From: Anaerolineae bacterium
GTDB lineage: Bacteria; Chloroflexota; Anaerolineae; Aggregatilineales; Phototrophicaceae
NCBI GenBank assembly: GCA_022824365.1
Contig: JAJEAA010000028.1
Location: 124,001 to 188,000 of the forward strand
Reading direction: 5' to 3'
DNA length: 64,000 nucleotides
In this document: positions 1-8,955 of the stretch, piece after piece
How the letters are laid out: the number at the start of each line of letters is the position of its first letter
Numbering within the stretch: position 1 is the first letter of the stretch
Made by a program: the position numbers and the translations under genes
Notes under the pieces: model-generated
What the model was told of the DNA's origin: nothing
What the model saw: only the letters and a program-made list of their open reading frames with translations
Databases searched by the model: none

Positions 1-39
1 GTACACTATCTTGGCCGAAAGCAGAGTTGTGAGGCTGCG

Positions 40-453
40 ATGCCGCCCGATAATCGATATGTAAGCGAGATTATTTTCCATGTTCGCTACGCCGAAACGG
101 ATAGCATGGGTTTTGTGCATCATGCGGCATATCTGGTGTGGTTTGAAGAGGGACGCAGCGCATTCATACGAGAACACGGCTGGAGCTACGCCAAGATTGA
201 AGCATCTGGTTACTTTCTGGCGGCGACCGATCTGGAAGCCCGATACCTGCGAGCGGCGCGCTATGACCAGCAGGTCACAGTGAGAACCTGGATCGTCGAG
301 GCGCGCAGCCGCGCAATCACCTTCGCCTGCGAAATCGTTGCCACCGTCGATAGTCAAGCGCTGTTTCAAGCCACGCTCACCTTGATTTGTTTGGACTCCG
401 CTGGGCGACCCACTCGCATTCCCGAAAGCTGGCAAGCCTGGCTTGCAGGATGA
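40..453 (+). CDS. Acyl-CoA thioesterase, YbgC/4HBT hotdog family
   Basis: This 137-residue protein should hydrolyse acyl-CoA thioesters in the cytoplasm. It has the single hotdog fold expected from its length and the family signature YAETDSMGFVHHAAYLVWFE near residues 17-36, in which the Asp of the ETD motif is the usual catalytic residue. The ATG at 40 is preceded by a GAGG element. The substrate cannot be read from sequence. The next gene is a long-chain acyl-CoA ligase, about 200 bases downstream on the same strand, so a role in fatty acyl-CoA turnover is a reasonable inference. Confidence 0.85.
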   Translation: MPPDNRYVSEIIFHVRYAETDSMGFVHHAAYLVWFEEGRSAFIREHGWSYAKIEASGYFLAATDLEARYLRAARYDQQVTVRTWIVEARSRAITFACEIVATVDSQALFQATLTLICLDSAGRPTRIPESWQAWLAG

Positions 454-468
454 CGGTTTCTAACCGTC
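452..468 (+). other. Stem-loop at the thioesterase stop codon
   Basis: GACGGTT, loop TCT, AACCGTC form a perfect 7-bp stem that begins inside the stop codon of the thioesterase gene. No T-run follows, so it is a poor intrinsic terminator; it may stabilise the 3' end of the transcript. The rest of the 200-base gap before the ligase shows nothing I can name. Confidence 0.35.
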
Positions 469-654
469 GGTAACAATCCTTACTGTGCGAAACGCACGAA
501 ATTCACGCGCATATTAGCATGTTGCGCAATAATATGGATTATCGTCAGTATGAAGGATTTCAAATCTTCAGTCGGCGTGTTACGTAGCTCATTGAGGAAA
601 TGAGCTATACTTGTTTTGTCGCGCAGTGTAAGGATATTTCGAAAGCGAAAGTGA

Positions 655-2394
655 ATGGCAAGTTACGCCGAAAGGCCTTGGACCAAGAATTATGATGTAG
701 GGCTTCCGACATCGCTCGAATTCCCCGAAGTTCCCTTGCATCAGTTCTTGAAGGACACCCGCAATCGTATTCCGCACCGGGTGGCGCTGATTACGCCGGC
801 TGAGTTGCCGGTCATTGGTCGCGTTAGCCGGTCGGTAACATACGAAGAACTGGATCGAGCGTCAGATGCTTTGGCGGCGGCGCTAGTGGATCTTGGCTTA
901 AAGAAGAGCGACCGCGTCGCCATTGTCATGCCAAATTCTGTCGCCTTTGTCATCAGCTTCTACGCCATTCTCAAGGCAGGCGGCGTGGTGGCCGCCACCA
1001 ACCCGACATATCCCGCCGACAAGATGGCGCACCAAATCAACGATTGCGATGCCGAGTTTGTTTTGACCATGACGCTCTTCTATGACTTGGCCAAGCGCGT
1101 CCGCCCGAAGACGAAGGTCAAAACCATTATCGTCGCCAACATTAAAGAATATTTGTCCAGCTTGGCGAAGTTCCTCTTCACGATCGCGAAAGAAAAGAAG
1201 GAAGGTCACTTTGTTGCCGAATTGGAGGCGGGAGACTATTGGTTTCAGGACTTGCTGCAGAAATATGATGGCAAGCGGGCGAATGTAGCGGTGCAGCCGG
1301 ATGACCTGGCGATCTTTCAGTATACAGGCGGCACCACCGGTGTGCCTAAGGCGGCAATGTCCAAGCACCGGGCTGTGGTGGCCAACATGCTGCAGACCGA
1401 GGGCTTTCTCGATCTCTTCGATATGCCGGTCGAGGATCATATTTTCCTGGGCGCCATTCCTTTCTTTCACGTCTATGGCTTGGTCACTGTTGTCAGCACA
1501 AGCGTTTATCGGGGCTGCAAGGTCATTTTGGTGCCCAACCCACGCGATATCGACGATGTGCTCGGGAATGTCGAGACCTTTAGCACGACTTTATTCCCCG
1601 GGGTGCCGGCGCTCTACAATGCCATCAATAATCATCCCAAAGTGAAAGCTGGCGAAATTAACCTCAGTTCGCTGCGCCTTTGCTTGAGTGGATCAGCGCC
1701 CCTTCCAGAAGCGACCAAGGCGGAATTCGAGCGGCTGACCGGCGGCACGGTCAGAGAAGGTTTTGGCATGAGCGAAGCGCCAACGGCAACTCATGTGAAT
1801 CCCATCTACAAGGAGAACCGGCCCGGTTCCATCGGCCTTCCCTTGCCCGAGATGGACATGAGAATCGTTAGCTTGGAAGACGATGAAACTGATGTGCCGG
1901 TTGGCGAGATTGGCGAGCTGGTCATGGCTGGTCCAAATGTCATGGTTGGTTATCACGGTATGCTGGAAGAAACTCAGAACGTCCTGCGTGAGAAAGATGG
2001 CAAGCGCTGGCTATATACCGGCGATATTGCGCGTATGGACGAAGATGGCTATTTCTACATCGTTGATCGCAAGAAGGACATGGCTCTGATAGGCGGTTAC
2101 AACGTGTATCCCACCGCAGTTGAAAACGCCATCGCGTCTCATTCGTCGGTTCTGGAGGTCGGCGTCGCCGCGATTCCTCATCCAGAGCGCCCCGGGCAGG
2201 AAGCGCTAAAAGCATGGATCGTTATAAAGCCGGACCATAGTCTTAATGAAGAGGAGATCATCAACTTTCTAGGAGAGAAACTCGCGCCATACGAGATTCC
2301 CCGTCGGATCGCATTCATTGATGAATTGCCGAAGTCCGCGGTTGGGAAGATCTTGCGGCGAGAATTGGTCAATGCAGAAAGGAGTCATGGATGA
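655..2394 (+). CDS. Long-chain fatty acyl-CoA ligase (AMP-forming)
   Basis: This 579-residue adenylate-forming enzyme activates a fatty acid with ATP and loads it onto CoA. The AMP-binding P-loop motif YTGGTTGVPK lies near residue 222. The motif EGFGMSEAP, the hinge region TGDIARMDEDGYF and the C-terminal PKSAVGKILRRE with the catalytic lysine near residue 565 are all present, so it looks intact. Its length suits FadD-type ligases. The ATG at 655 has only a weak purine-rich upstream stretch (GAAAGCGAAAG). A related ligase domain occurs at 11039-13558, fused to a hydrolase. Chain-length preference is unknown. Confidence 0.9.
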   Translation: MASYAERPWTKNYDVGLPTSLEFPEVPLHQFLKDTRNRIPHRVALITPAELPVIGRVSRSVTYEELDRASDALAAALVDLGLKKSDRVAIVMPNSVAFVISFYAILKAGGVVAATNPTYPADKMAHQINDCDAEFVLTMTLFYDLAKRVRPKTKVKTIIVANIKEYLSSLAKFLFTIAKEKKEGHFVAELEAGDYWFQDLLQKYDGKRANVAVQPDDLAIFQYTGGTTGVPKAAMSKHRAVVANMLQTEGFLDLFDMPVEDHIFLGAIPFFHVYGLVTVVSTSVYRGCKVILVPNPRDIDDVLGNVETFSTTLFPGVPALYNAINNHPKVKAGEINLSSLRLCLSGSAPLPEATKAEFERLTGGTVREGFGMSEAPTATHVNPIYKENRPGSIGLPLPEMDMRIVSLEDDETDVPVGEIGELVMAGPNVMVGYHGMLEETQNVLREKDGKRWLYTGDIARMDEDGYFYIVDRKKDMALIGGYNVYPTAVENAIASHSSVLEVGVAAIPHPERPGQEALKAWIVIKPDHSLNEEEIINFLGEKLAPYEIPRRIAFIDELPKSAVGKILRRELVNAERSHG

Positions 2395-2437
2395 CGCCAG
2401 GTTTATACGCGCCGAGATTTGTATTGTCGGGCTCGGA

Positions 2438-2456
2438 GCCTCAGCGCTACTGAGGC
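2438..2456 (+). terminator. Possible weak terminator after the acyl-CoA ligase
   Basis: GCCTCAG, loop CGCTA, CTGAGGC form a perfect 7-bp stem 44 bases after the ligase stop codon. No clear T-run follows, so terminator activity is uncertain. Confidence 0.35.
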
Positions 2457-2491
2457 CGCTAAGTTTGATCGCGAAAGATTTTCAAGATTCT

Positions 2492-2545
2492 CTTAACATC
2501 AGTTTGTTAAGCCAATATGATATATTTTCTCTAATGTGGTATACT
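2492..2545 (+). promoter_or_regulatory. Extended -10 promoter with upstream dyad
   Basis: An AT-rich stretch upstream of the BTAD regulator holds the inverted repeat CTTAAC-N8-GTTAAG at 2492-2511 and an extended -10 element, TGGTATACT, at 2537-2545. No good -35 sits at the right spacing, as is typical of extended -10 promoters. The dyad could be an operator, perhaps for autoregulation; that part is inference. Confidence 0.45.
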
Positions 2546-2588
2546 ATCTTTCTTATCCGCAGTATGAAACTATTAAGAAGTTAAGGAA

Positions 2589-3872
2589 ATGAACATTCAA
2601 GCTCACATCCTGCCTGCCGTTGAAAAATTACAGTATTTCTCCAGCCAGTCGAAAATCATTTTGCTTCATCCGGCCAGCCGTTATCGATCGCTAGTGGTGT
2701 CTCGATTGCTGAGCGACGCATCGAAGCGGACCTATTATTATGCGCTGGATATCGACGACATCAATCTCTATAATTTCTTGACCGGTTTGATGAACACCTT
2801 GGCCAAACAGCGCGCGACCTTTGGCCGCCACCTGAACTTGCTGTCCCAAGACGCGCTGTATGAACCTTACAAGCATCTTGACCTGGTGCTGGATACCTTC
2901 CTCAAGGAATTGGCGGAAATTGGCGACGGCGACTTCTTCCTCATCTTGGACGAATTTGATCGCGCCGATGCCGCCGACGATGTGCATCGCTTTGTCGAGC
3001 GCTTGTCCCACCTGATGCCAGACCGCTGCACTATCGTGCTTAATGGCCGTACGCTGCCGCGATTGCCCTGGCTGTCGATGATGGCGAAGCGTCATGGATT
3101 GATCCTACGGGACGACGAACTGGTCACGAAAAACATCTACGGCGCGCATAATTCCGAAAGCGCAAGCCTCAAAGTGCTTTCTTTGGGTCCGGGCTATGTC
3201 TTTCTTGACGATTATCTCGTCGATAATTGGGAAGGGCACTTGCCGCGCCTGCTGCTCTTCTTCGTCATGGACCGCCCGGAAGTCACGCGCAATCAGATCT
3301 GTGAAACATTCTGGCCCGACCTGAATATCGACCAGGCGGTCAACGTGTTCCATGTGACCAAACGGCGACTTCACAAAGCCTTGGGCATTGATATCCTATC
3401 CCACGACGGAACCTACTACCGAATCAATCCCGATGTCAGTTTTTACTTCGACGCCTTTGATTTCGTGGAATCTCTGCTGGCTTGCCGCCACGAACAGCTG
3501 GAAGACGAGTTTGCGCAATGGCAACGGATCGCCAAGCTCTATCGCGGTCCCTTCCTGCATGGGCACCATGATGGCTGGATTGAAGAGCGCCGCTCTGCTT
3601 ACAGCCTGGCTCATATCGAGTCATTGTTGCGGATCGCCGAAATCTGGACGGAACGCGGCAACGAAGAGCTTGCGCTGCTCACGCTGGGCCGAGCGATAGA
3701 TGCTGATTATTCGTTGGAGCCAGTGCACCTGCGTTTGCTACGGCTCTATGTGAAATTGGGCCGGCGCGCCGAAGCCGTCGCGCATTATCGTGAACTGGAA
3801 AAATGGGCGAAGTCGAAGCGCAGGCCGCTAGGCAGCGAGGTTCAGCAACTCTTCGCCGACATCACCGCTTGA
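2589..3872 (+). CDS. BTAD/SARP-like transcriptional regulator with degenerate ATPase domain
   Basis: This 427-residue protein has three parts. The N-terminal 190 residues resemble the STAND-type ATPase domain of MalT-like regulators, including a Walker-B-like LILDEFDRAD near residue 118. The Walker A site is absent: where A-P-A-G-Y-G-K-T would be expected the protein reads HPASRYRSLVV. The middle, about residues 210-290, looks like an OmpR-type winged helix (VTRNQICETFWPD, NVFHVTKRRLHKALG). The C-terminal part, about 300-427, is a bacterial transcriptional activator domain made of helical repeats. The ATG at 2589 follows TTAAGGAA. Probable DNA-binding regulator; target and signal are unknown. 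Confidence 0.75.
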   Translation: MNIQAHILPAVEKLQYFSSQSKIILLHPASRYRSLVVSRLLSDASKRTYYYALDIDDINLYNFLTGLMNTLAKQRATFGRHLNLLSQDALYEPYKHLDLVLDTFLKELAEIGDGDFFLILDEFDRADAADDVHRFVERLSHLMPDRCTIVLNGRTLPRLPWLSMMAKRHGLILRDDELVTKNIYGAHNSESASLKVLSLGPGYVFLDDYLVDNWEGHLPRLLLFFVMDRPEVTRNQICETFWPDLNIDQAVNVFHVTKRRLHKALGIDILSHDGTYYRINPDVSFYFDAFDFVESLLACRHEQLEDEFAQWQRIAKLYRGPFLHGHHDGWIEERRSAYSLAHIESLLRIAEIWTERGNEELALLTLGRAIDADYSLEPVHLRLLRLYVKLGRRAEAVAHYRELEKWAKSKRRPLGSEVQQLFADITA

Positions 3873-3908
3873 GTTACTCAGGCATCTACAAGGCAGAAAG
3901 CGCAAAAG

Positions 3909-3981
3909 CGCCCCTGGCAGGACTCGAACCTGCGACCAACGGTTTAGAAGACCGGTGCTCTGTCCACTGAGCTACAGAGGC
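3909..3981 (-). tRNA. tRNA-Arg (anticodon TCT)
   Basis: The minus strand folds as a cloverleaf. The acceptor GCCTCTG pairs with CAGGGGC, the D-stem is GCTC/GAGC, and the T-arm is GCAGG-TTCGAGT-CCTGC. The anticodon loop CTTCTAA gives TCT, reading AGA/AGG codons. The outermost anticodon-stem pair is a C-T mismatch. CCA is not encoded. It lies between the convergent end of the BTAD regulator and the divergent gyrB. Confidence 0.95.
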
Positions 3982-4197
3982 AGACAGCAAAATTGTAGAA
4001 TCTGCTCCCTGCGCTGTCAATGGTTTACGGCGTATTTTGCCCACTCTTCGGATTGTCTGTCGCCCTTGCCTGTAGTAAAATACAAGTATAGATTCAGGCG
4101 GCAATCTCAAATGTTTCGCTTTAGTGAGATTGTATAAGTCGATCATATTACTACTTGGGAAGCCGACATCTCTCAATTGTGATTGTCAGGAGACACA

Positions 4198-6183
4198 ATG
4201 GCGAAAGATCGTGACCTCGTCGCCCATCAGGAAAGCAATTACAACGCCAGCAATATTCAGAAGCTTGAGCCGCGCGAGCACATCCGCCGGCGGCCGGGCA
4301 TGTACGTGGGCGGCACAGATGAGAGAGCCTTACATCACCTCATATACGAAGTGGTTGACAATTCTATTGACGAAGCGCTGGCGGGCCGATGCGATCGGAT
4401 CGAGGTGACTTTGCACAAGGATGGGTCGGCGACAGTTGCGGATAACGGCGTTGGCATCCCGGTAGACAAGCATGAATCGGGTAAATCCGCGCTGGAGCTG
4501 GTGATGACCGAGGTCGGCTCGGGCGGCAAATTCGATAATGAAGCCTACAAAGTGAGCGGCGGTTTGCACGGGGTCGGGGTTTCCGCGGTGAATGCCCTAT
4601 CGGCGCAGTTGACAGCGACCATCTCACGCGATGGGCATGTCTGGCGGCAGACCTACAGCGAAGGCATCGCCACCAGCAGCGTGGACCCAATCCGCCCCTT
4701 AGAAGACAGTGAGGAAACTGGCACAGTAATTACCTTCGTGCCGGACTTCACGGTCATGGACGAGAACGAATTCAGCTTCGAAATCTTGATGACCCGTTTT
4801 CGCGAGATGGCCTTTGTGACGCGCAAGGTAACAATCTCGCTTCGGGACGAACGAACGGAGCCGCTGCCTCGCGAGGTCAGCTTTTACTTTGATGGCGGCT
4901 TGCGATCCTTTGTGCGTTTTCTCAATCGAAACCGGCGTGAAATCCATCGCATCATCCATGTCGAGCGGGATATTGAATACGTCGACCGCAACGACAGTCC
5001 TTATCTGATCGGGGTGGAAGTCGCGTTCCAGTACGCTGATGTCAGTTCGAATATCGAGCTGGCCTTTACAAATACCATCAACACGCCCGACGGCGGCACC
5101 CACATCACGGGCTTGCGCTCATCAATCACCGGCGTTATCAATCGCTACGCCAGAAAGGCGGGCTTGCTAAAGGATAAAGACGGCAACTTTTCCGGCAACG
5201 ACACATTGGAAGGCTTGACGGCAATCGTCAGCGTCAAACATCCTGATCCCCAGTTCGAGAGCCAGACCAAAGTCAAATTGCTTAATCCGGAAGTCCAGGG
5301 CGCGGTGTCGCAGGTTGTGACGGAAGCCTTCAGCGAGTTTCTCGATACGAACTCGCGCGAAGCCCGGCGGATCATCGAGAAGTGTATGACGAGCAAACGG
5401 GCGCGCGAGGCGGCGAAAAAAGCGCGCGACCTCGTGCGTAGCGGCCCGAGCTTGCTCGAGAGCAGCACCTTGCCCGGCAAATTGGCTGATTGCTCGGAGC
5501 GGGGCGACGGCGCCGAGATCTATATCGTCGAGGGCGATTCGGCCGGCGGCAGCGCCAAACAGGGGCGCGATCGGCACTTCCAGGCGATCTTGCCCTTGCG
5601 CGGCAAGATCTTGAATACGGAACGGGCGCGCATCGACAAGATTCTCGATAATAACGAAATCAAGGCGCTAATCTCCGCGCTTGGCACGGGCATCCATGAT
5701 GAGATGACCATGGAGCGCCTGCGCTATGGACGAGTCATTATCATGACAGACGCCGATGTCGATGGCAGTCATATTCGTACGTTGCTGCTGACATTCTTCT
5801 TCCGCCATATGCCCCAGGTCATACAGCAAGGGCACCTCTATATCGCGCAGCCGCCGATCTTCCTGCTGAAGAATGGCAGGCAGATGCAATATGTTTACCC
5901 GGCGGCGGGCTTTACCGATGAACAGTTGCTGAAGCGCTCGCTGAAAGATTTCAAGAATCCTGACAAAGTCACGGTACAGCGCTATAAAGGCTTGGGAGAA
6001 ATGAATCCCGATCAACTGTGGGAAACGACGATGGATCCCGAGAAGCGCACGCTGTTGCAGGTGACTGTCGAGGATGCGACTGATGCTGATCGAGTTTTCG
6101 ATATGCTCATGGGCGCCAGCGTGCCACCGCGGAAGAAATTCATTCAGACGCACGCCAAACAGGTGCGGAACCTCGATATCTGA
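4198..6183 (+). CDS. gyrB: DNA gyrase subunit B
   Basis: GyrB is the ATPase subunit of the type II topoisomerase that introduces negative supercoils. The 661-residue protein has a complete GHKL ATPase domain (VVDNSIDEALAG, DNGVGIPVD, GGLHGVGVSAVNAL), a transducer domain, and a TOPRIM domain with EGDSAGGSAKQGRDR and DADVDGSHIRTLLL. The C-terminus carries QRYKGLGEMNPDQLWETTMD and ends in VRNLDI. It lacks the large insertion of the E. coli protein, which is normal outside proteobacteria. The start is the ATG at 4198, which has AGGAG just upstream; an in-frame TTG at 4183 is less likely. gyrA is not adjacent. ParE cannot be fully excluded, but the C-terminal end favours GyrB. Confidence 0.92.
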   Translation: MAKDRDLVAHQESNYNASNIQKLEPREHIRRRPGMYVGGTDERALHHLIYEVVDNSIDEALAGRCDRIEVTLHKDGSATVADNGVGIPVDKHESGKSALELVMTEVGSGGKFDNEAYKVSGGLHGVGVSAVNALSAQLTATISRDGHVWRQTYSEGIATSSVDPIRPLEDSEETGTVITFVPDFTVMDENEFSFEILMTRFREMAFVTRKVTISLRDERTEPLPREVSFYFDGGLRSFVRFLNRNRREIHRIIHVERDIEYVDRNDSPYLIGVEVAFQYADVSSNIELAFTNTINTPDGGTHITGLRSSITGVINRYARKAGLLKDKDGNFSGNDTLEGLTAIVSVKHPDPQFESQTKVKLLNPEVQGAVSQVVTEAFSEFLDTNSREARRIIEKCMTSKRAREAAKKARDLVRSGPSLLESSTLPGKLADCSERGDGAEIYIVEGDSAGGSAKQGRDRHFQAILPLRGKILNTERARIDKILDNNEIKALISALGTGIHDEMTMERLRYGRVIIMTDADVDGSHIRTLLLTFFFRHMPQVIQQGHLYIAQPPIFLLKNGRQMQYVYPAAGFTDEQLLKRSLKDFKNPDKVTVQRYKGLGEMNPDQLWETTMDPEKRTLLQVTVEDATDADRVFDMLMGASVPPRKKFIQTHAKQVRNLDI

Positions 6184-6199
6184 TACCAGGGCTCGCCAA

Positions 6200-6598
6200 T
6201 TACAAGCCGGAGGACCTCGCGTCTTCCTCGGTCCAGCCGCGCGCTGCTTCGGCTCGTATGGCGCGCGCCATCGGTCCGCGCTCAACCAAGGCATGCAAGA
6301 GCGCGAAGAGGTAGCTGCCTAAGCCGAGAGCCAGCACCGCCAGGATCAGCGGATGCCAAATGATGCCAGCAAAGATCACGTTTTCCGGGCGCAGAATGAT
6401 CACTATTATCAGCACCGTGGGCAGAATCCCCGCGAAGCAAGAGGCCGACAAGTAGTTGAAAAGCGATGAGACCGCGCCACCGTGAATCAGCCGCTGTGAT
6501 GCGGAGCGCTTGTGCACCTCCCGACCTAGCAGGAGGCCTATGGCGATCATCGCGATTAATGCGCTCAATTCAAATGTTGAAGCGTTCATACCTGCCAC
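6200..6598 (-). CDS. Small membrane protein of unknown function
   Basis: This 132-residue protein has about three hydrophobic segments (near residues 10-25, 48-68 and 78-102) and ends in a charged tail, WTEEDARSSGL. I do not recognise the family. It starts at GTG 6598 or ATG 6589 and lies 24 bases downstream of the DUF5989 gene, so it is probably the last gene of the carbamoyltransferase operon. Its 3' end nearly touches the 3' end of gyrB, which runs convergently. Confidence 0.6.
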   Translation of the reverse strand: MAGMNASTFELSALIAMIAIGLLLGREVHKRSASQRLIHGGAVSSLFNYLSASCFAGILPTVLIIVIILRPENVIFAGIIWHPLILAVLALGLGSYLFALLHALVERGPMARAIRAEAARGWTEEDARSSGL

Positions 6599-6622
6599 TC
6601 AAGCCATCGGACGGTCTATCAT

Positions 6623-6847
6623 TTAGAACAAGGTGTAGATAAAGGCGCCCGCCGGGCTGGACCCGCCGAGTACGATCAAGAGCGCGAAGACCAAAAGCGT
6701 AATCACCATCGGCAGCATCCAGTAAAGCTTGCGCTTCCACAAGAAAGCCAGTAGCTCGCCGAGAACGCCAAGCCGCATGAAGAAGTCCTGAAGCGCGCCC
6801 GGGGGACCGCCGCTGTTTTTGGATTTTCTTGTCATGGTCAAAGTCAA
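6623..6847 (-). CDS. DUF5989 family protein
   Basis: This 74-residue protein has a basic N-terminus, a juxtamembrane FLWKRKLYWMLPMVI stretch, one transmembrane helix and the terminal AFIYTLF signature that I associate with DUF5989. Members of this family commonly sit next to NodU/CmcH-type carbamoyltransferases, as here, where it starts 14 bases after the carbamoyltransferase stop. Its function is not established. A membrane anchor or partner for the neighbouring enzyme is a reasonable guess. Confidence 0.75.
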   Translation of the reverse strand: MTLTMTRKSKNSGGPPGALQDFFMRLGVLGELLAFLWKRKLYWMLPMVITLLVFALLIVLGGSSPAGAFIYTLF

Positions 6848-6861
6848 CCTCGCTGCTGTGG

Positions 6862-8658
6862 TTAGCTGGATTTCCGCACGATGTGCGAACCTAGCACAAG
6901 CATGTCAATATCGCTGTTTCGAAAAGTATTGTATGCCTCCCGCGGCGTATTGACAATCGGCTCGCCGCGCAAGTTGAACGAGGTATTCAGAACAACGGGT
7001 ACGCCGGTAGCCTCGCCGAAGGTCTTGACAATATCGTAGTAGCGCGCGTTGGTATCGCGGTCAATTGATTGCAGCCGGCCTGTGCCTTCGTGGTTGACGG
7101 CGTGAATCTCCTGCTGCTTGTCTTCCTTAATCGGCGCTACCATAAGCATGTAGCGCGGACTGTCATGTTCGGCTACCTGCGGGTAATCAAAATACTCCGG
7201 GGCGCGATCTCTGAGAATGACTGGCGCAAAGGGGCGAAACGGTTCGCGGAATTTGATCTTGGTATTGACGATCTCTTTCATGTCAGCGCCGCGTGGATCC
7301 GCCAAAATGCTTCGATTGCCCAACGCGCGCGGTCCCCATTCGAACCGGCCTTGGTGGAAGCCGATCACCCGTTTGCGCGTCAGCGCGTCAACGATGGTCT
7401 CAGTCAGCTTGGCTTCGTCGTCAAAGCTCTCATACTTCAGCCGCGCGTCATCAAGGAAGGCGCGGCATTCGTCGTCGCTATAGCTCCTTCCGTAGTAGGC
7501 ATGCGTCTGCACCCATTTCCGCGGCTTGCCCAGCAGGGAATGCCAAGCCCAAAGCGCCGCGCCCAAAGCGCCGCCGTCGTCCCCGGCCGCCGGTTGGATC
7601 CAAAGTTCTTCGAAAGGCGATTCATTCAGTATGCGCCAATTAGCTTTAGTATTCAGCGCCACGCCACCCGCCATCACCAGTTTGTTCATCCCGGTGCGCC
7701 CGTGTAAATATGCCGCGATCTTGACCAAGGCGTCTTCCGTGAATTGCTGGATGCTCGCGGCGATGTCGGCATAATACTGATTGGTTACGATGGCGGCTTT
7801 CTCGGAGGAACGTTCTGGATTGGTATTTTGGGTAAAGAATTCGGCATCGGCATCGCGCCGGTCGCCGAAGAGTTCGATAAATTTGCGGCTGTAACTCCGG
7901 GTCGTCGAGCGATGGAAGTCGAAGTAGTCCATGTTCAGTTGAAAGGCGCCGCTCGCCTCGTCAAGCGATACGACCTTATAAATCTTGTCCATATAGCGCG
8001 GCTTGCCGTAGGGACTCATGCCCATTACTTTGTATTCGCCGTTGTTCACGCGGAAGCCAAGCCAGGCTGTAAAGGTGGAGTAGAGTAATCCAAGCGAGTG
8101 AGGAAAGCGCTGCTCTTCAAACAGTTCGATGGATGGCGCGGCGTCACTCGGCTCACCCAGAGCGCTTTTGCCCGCGCCGAGCGTCGTGGTGGTCCATTCG
8201 CCGACTCCGTCAACGGTCAGGATGGCGGCATCCTTGAAAGGGCTGGCGTAGAATGCGCTGGCGGCGTGGCTCATGTGGTGATCGCAAAACAAAACTTTCT
8301 CGTAAGGCACGCCAATGCCGCGCGCCACATGGCTGCGCACCCAGAGTTTGTCGCTCAACCAGGTCAGCATGGATTCGCGCCAAAAGCCGGCTGAGCGCGG
8401 GAATGTGTTCAGAGCTGTTTGCAGGATGCGCTCGAACTTGAGTAGCGGTTTCTCATAGAAGACCACGTACTCGAGATCCTGGGGCATGATGCCCGCTTGC
8501 TCCAGACAAAAGCGCGCTGCCAAACGGGGGAAGCCATTATCGTGTTTCACCCGCGAGAAACGCTCTTCCATCGCCGCGGCGATCAACTCGCCATCCTTGA
8601 TTAGCGCGGCGGCTGAATCGTGATAGAAGGCCGATATGCCAAGTATGTACATTGTCAT
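6862..8658 (-). CDS. Carbamoyltransferase, NodU/CmcH family
   Basis: This 598-residue enzyme should transfer a carbamoyl group from carbamoyl phosphate, through an adenylate, to a hydroxyl on a sugar or other metabolite. The N-terminal Kae1-like domain begins MYILGISAFYHDSAAAL and carries the metal-binding DHHMSHAASAFY. The C-terminal domain has GRFEWGPRALGNRSILADPR and REPFRPFAPVI. The ATG at 8658 overlaps the stop of the upstream small gene as ATGA, which implies translational coupling. With an SGNH-like protein upstream and DUF5989 downstream, the likely setting is modification of an exported or membrane-linked glycan; the acceptor is unknown. Confidence 0.88.
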   Translation of the reverse strand: MTMYILGISAFYHDSAAALIKDGELIAAAMEERFSRVKHDNGFPRLAARFCLEQAGIMPQDLEYVVFYEKPLLKFERILQTALNTFPRSAGFWRESMLTWLSDKLWVRSHVARGIGVPYEKVLFCDHHMSHAASAFYASPFKDAAILTVDGVGEWTTTTLGAGKSALGEPSDAAPSIELFEEQRFPHSLGLLYSTFTAWLGFRVNNGEYKVMGMSPYGKPRYMDKIYKVVSLDEASGAFQLNMDYFDFHRSTTRSYSRKFIELFGDRRDADAEFFTQNTNPERSSEKAAIVTNQYYADIAASIQQFTEDALVKIAAYLHGRTGMNKLVMAGGVALNTKANWRILNESPFEELWIQPAAGDDGGALGAALWAWHSLLGKPRKWVQTHAYYGRSYSDDECRAFLDDARLKYESFDDEAKLTETIVDALTRKRVIGFHQGRFEWGPRALGNRSILADPRGADMKEIVNTKIKFREPFRPFAPVILRDRAPEYFDYPQVAEHDSPRYMLMVAPIKEDKQQEIHAVNHEGTGRLQSIDRDTNARYYDIVKTFGEATGVPVVLNTSFNLRGEPIVNTPREAYNTFRNSDIDMLVLGSHIVRKSS

Positions 8659-8885
8659 CCTTGTTCTCTGGCGGAGGAAATGTCAGTTGGCAGGGGGGGG
8701 CGCTCCAACCAGCTGTTTTCAGCGCGTTTGCGGTTTAGCGGATCCATGAAAACTGTCGAAAGCAATCCAAACGGAACAAAGATTGTAAAGTAGAACAAAG
8801 TCGCTATGAAGCGGCCGTTGAGATCGGCGACGATAGCAGAGTTGATGCTGAAACGTTCCCAGGCGATTTCTTTGATCCGCTTCAC
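8655..8885 (-). CDS. Small single-pass membrane protein in the carbamoyltransferase operon
   Basis: This 76-residue protein has one strong hydrophobic segment (near residues 27-46, FIATLFYFTIFVPFGLLSTV) and a proline-rich C-terminus. It starts at GTG 8885 behind a GAGGGG ribosome site and overlaps the carbamoyltransferase start by four bases. It resembles the short membrane proteins often found between SGNH and carbamoyltransferase genes in glycan loci, but I cannot assign a function. Confidence 0.65.
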   Translation of the reverse strand: MKRIKEIAWERFSINSAIVADLNGRFIATLFYFTIFVPFGLLSTVFMDPLNRKRAENSWLERPPLPTDISSAREQG

Positions 8886-8955
8886 GGCTCTACCCCTCGA
8901 CTACCCAAACATTTACGAGACTGCCAGAATTAACTTGATGGCTATGAATGTTGAA

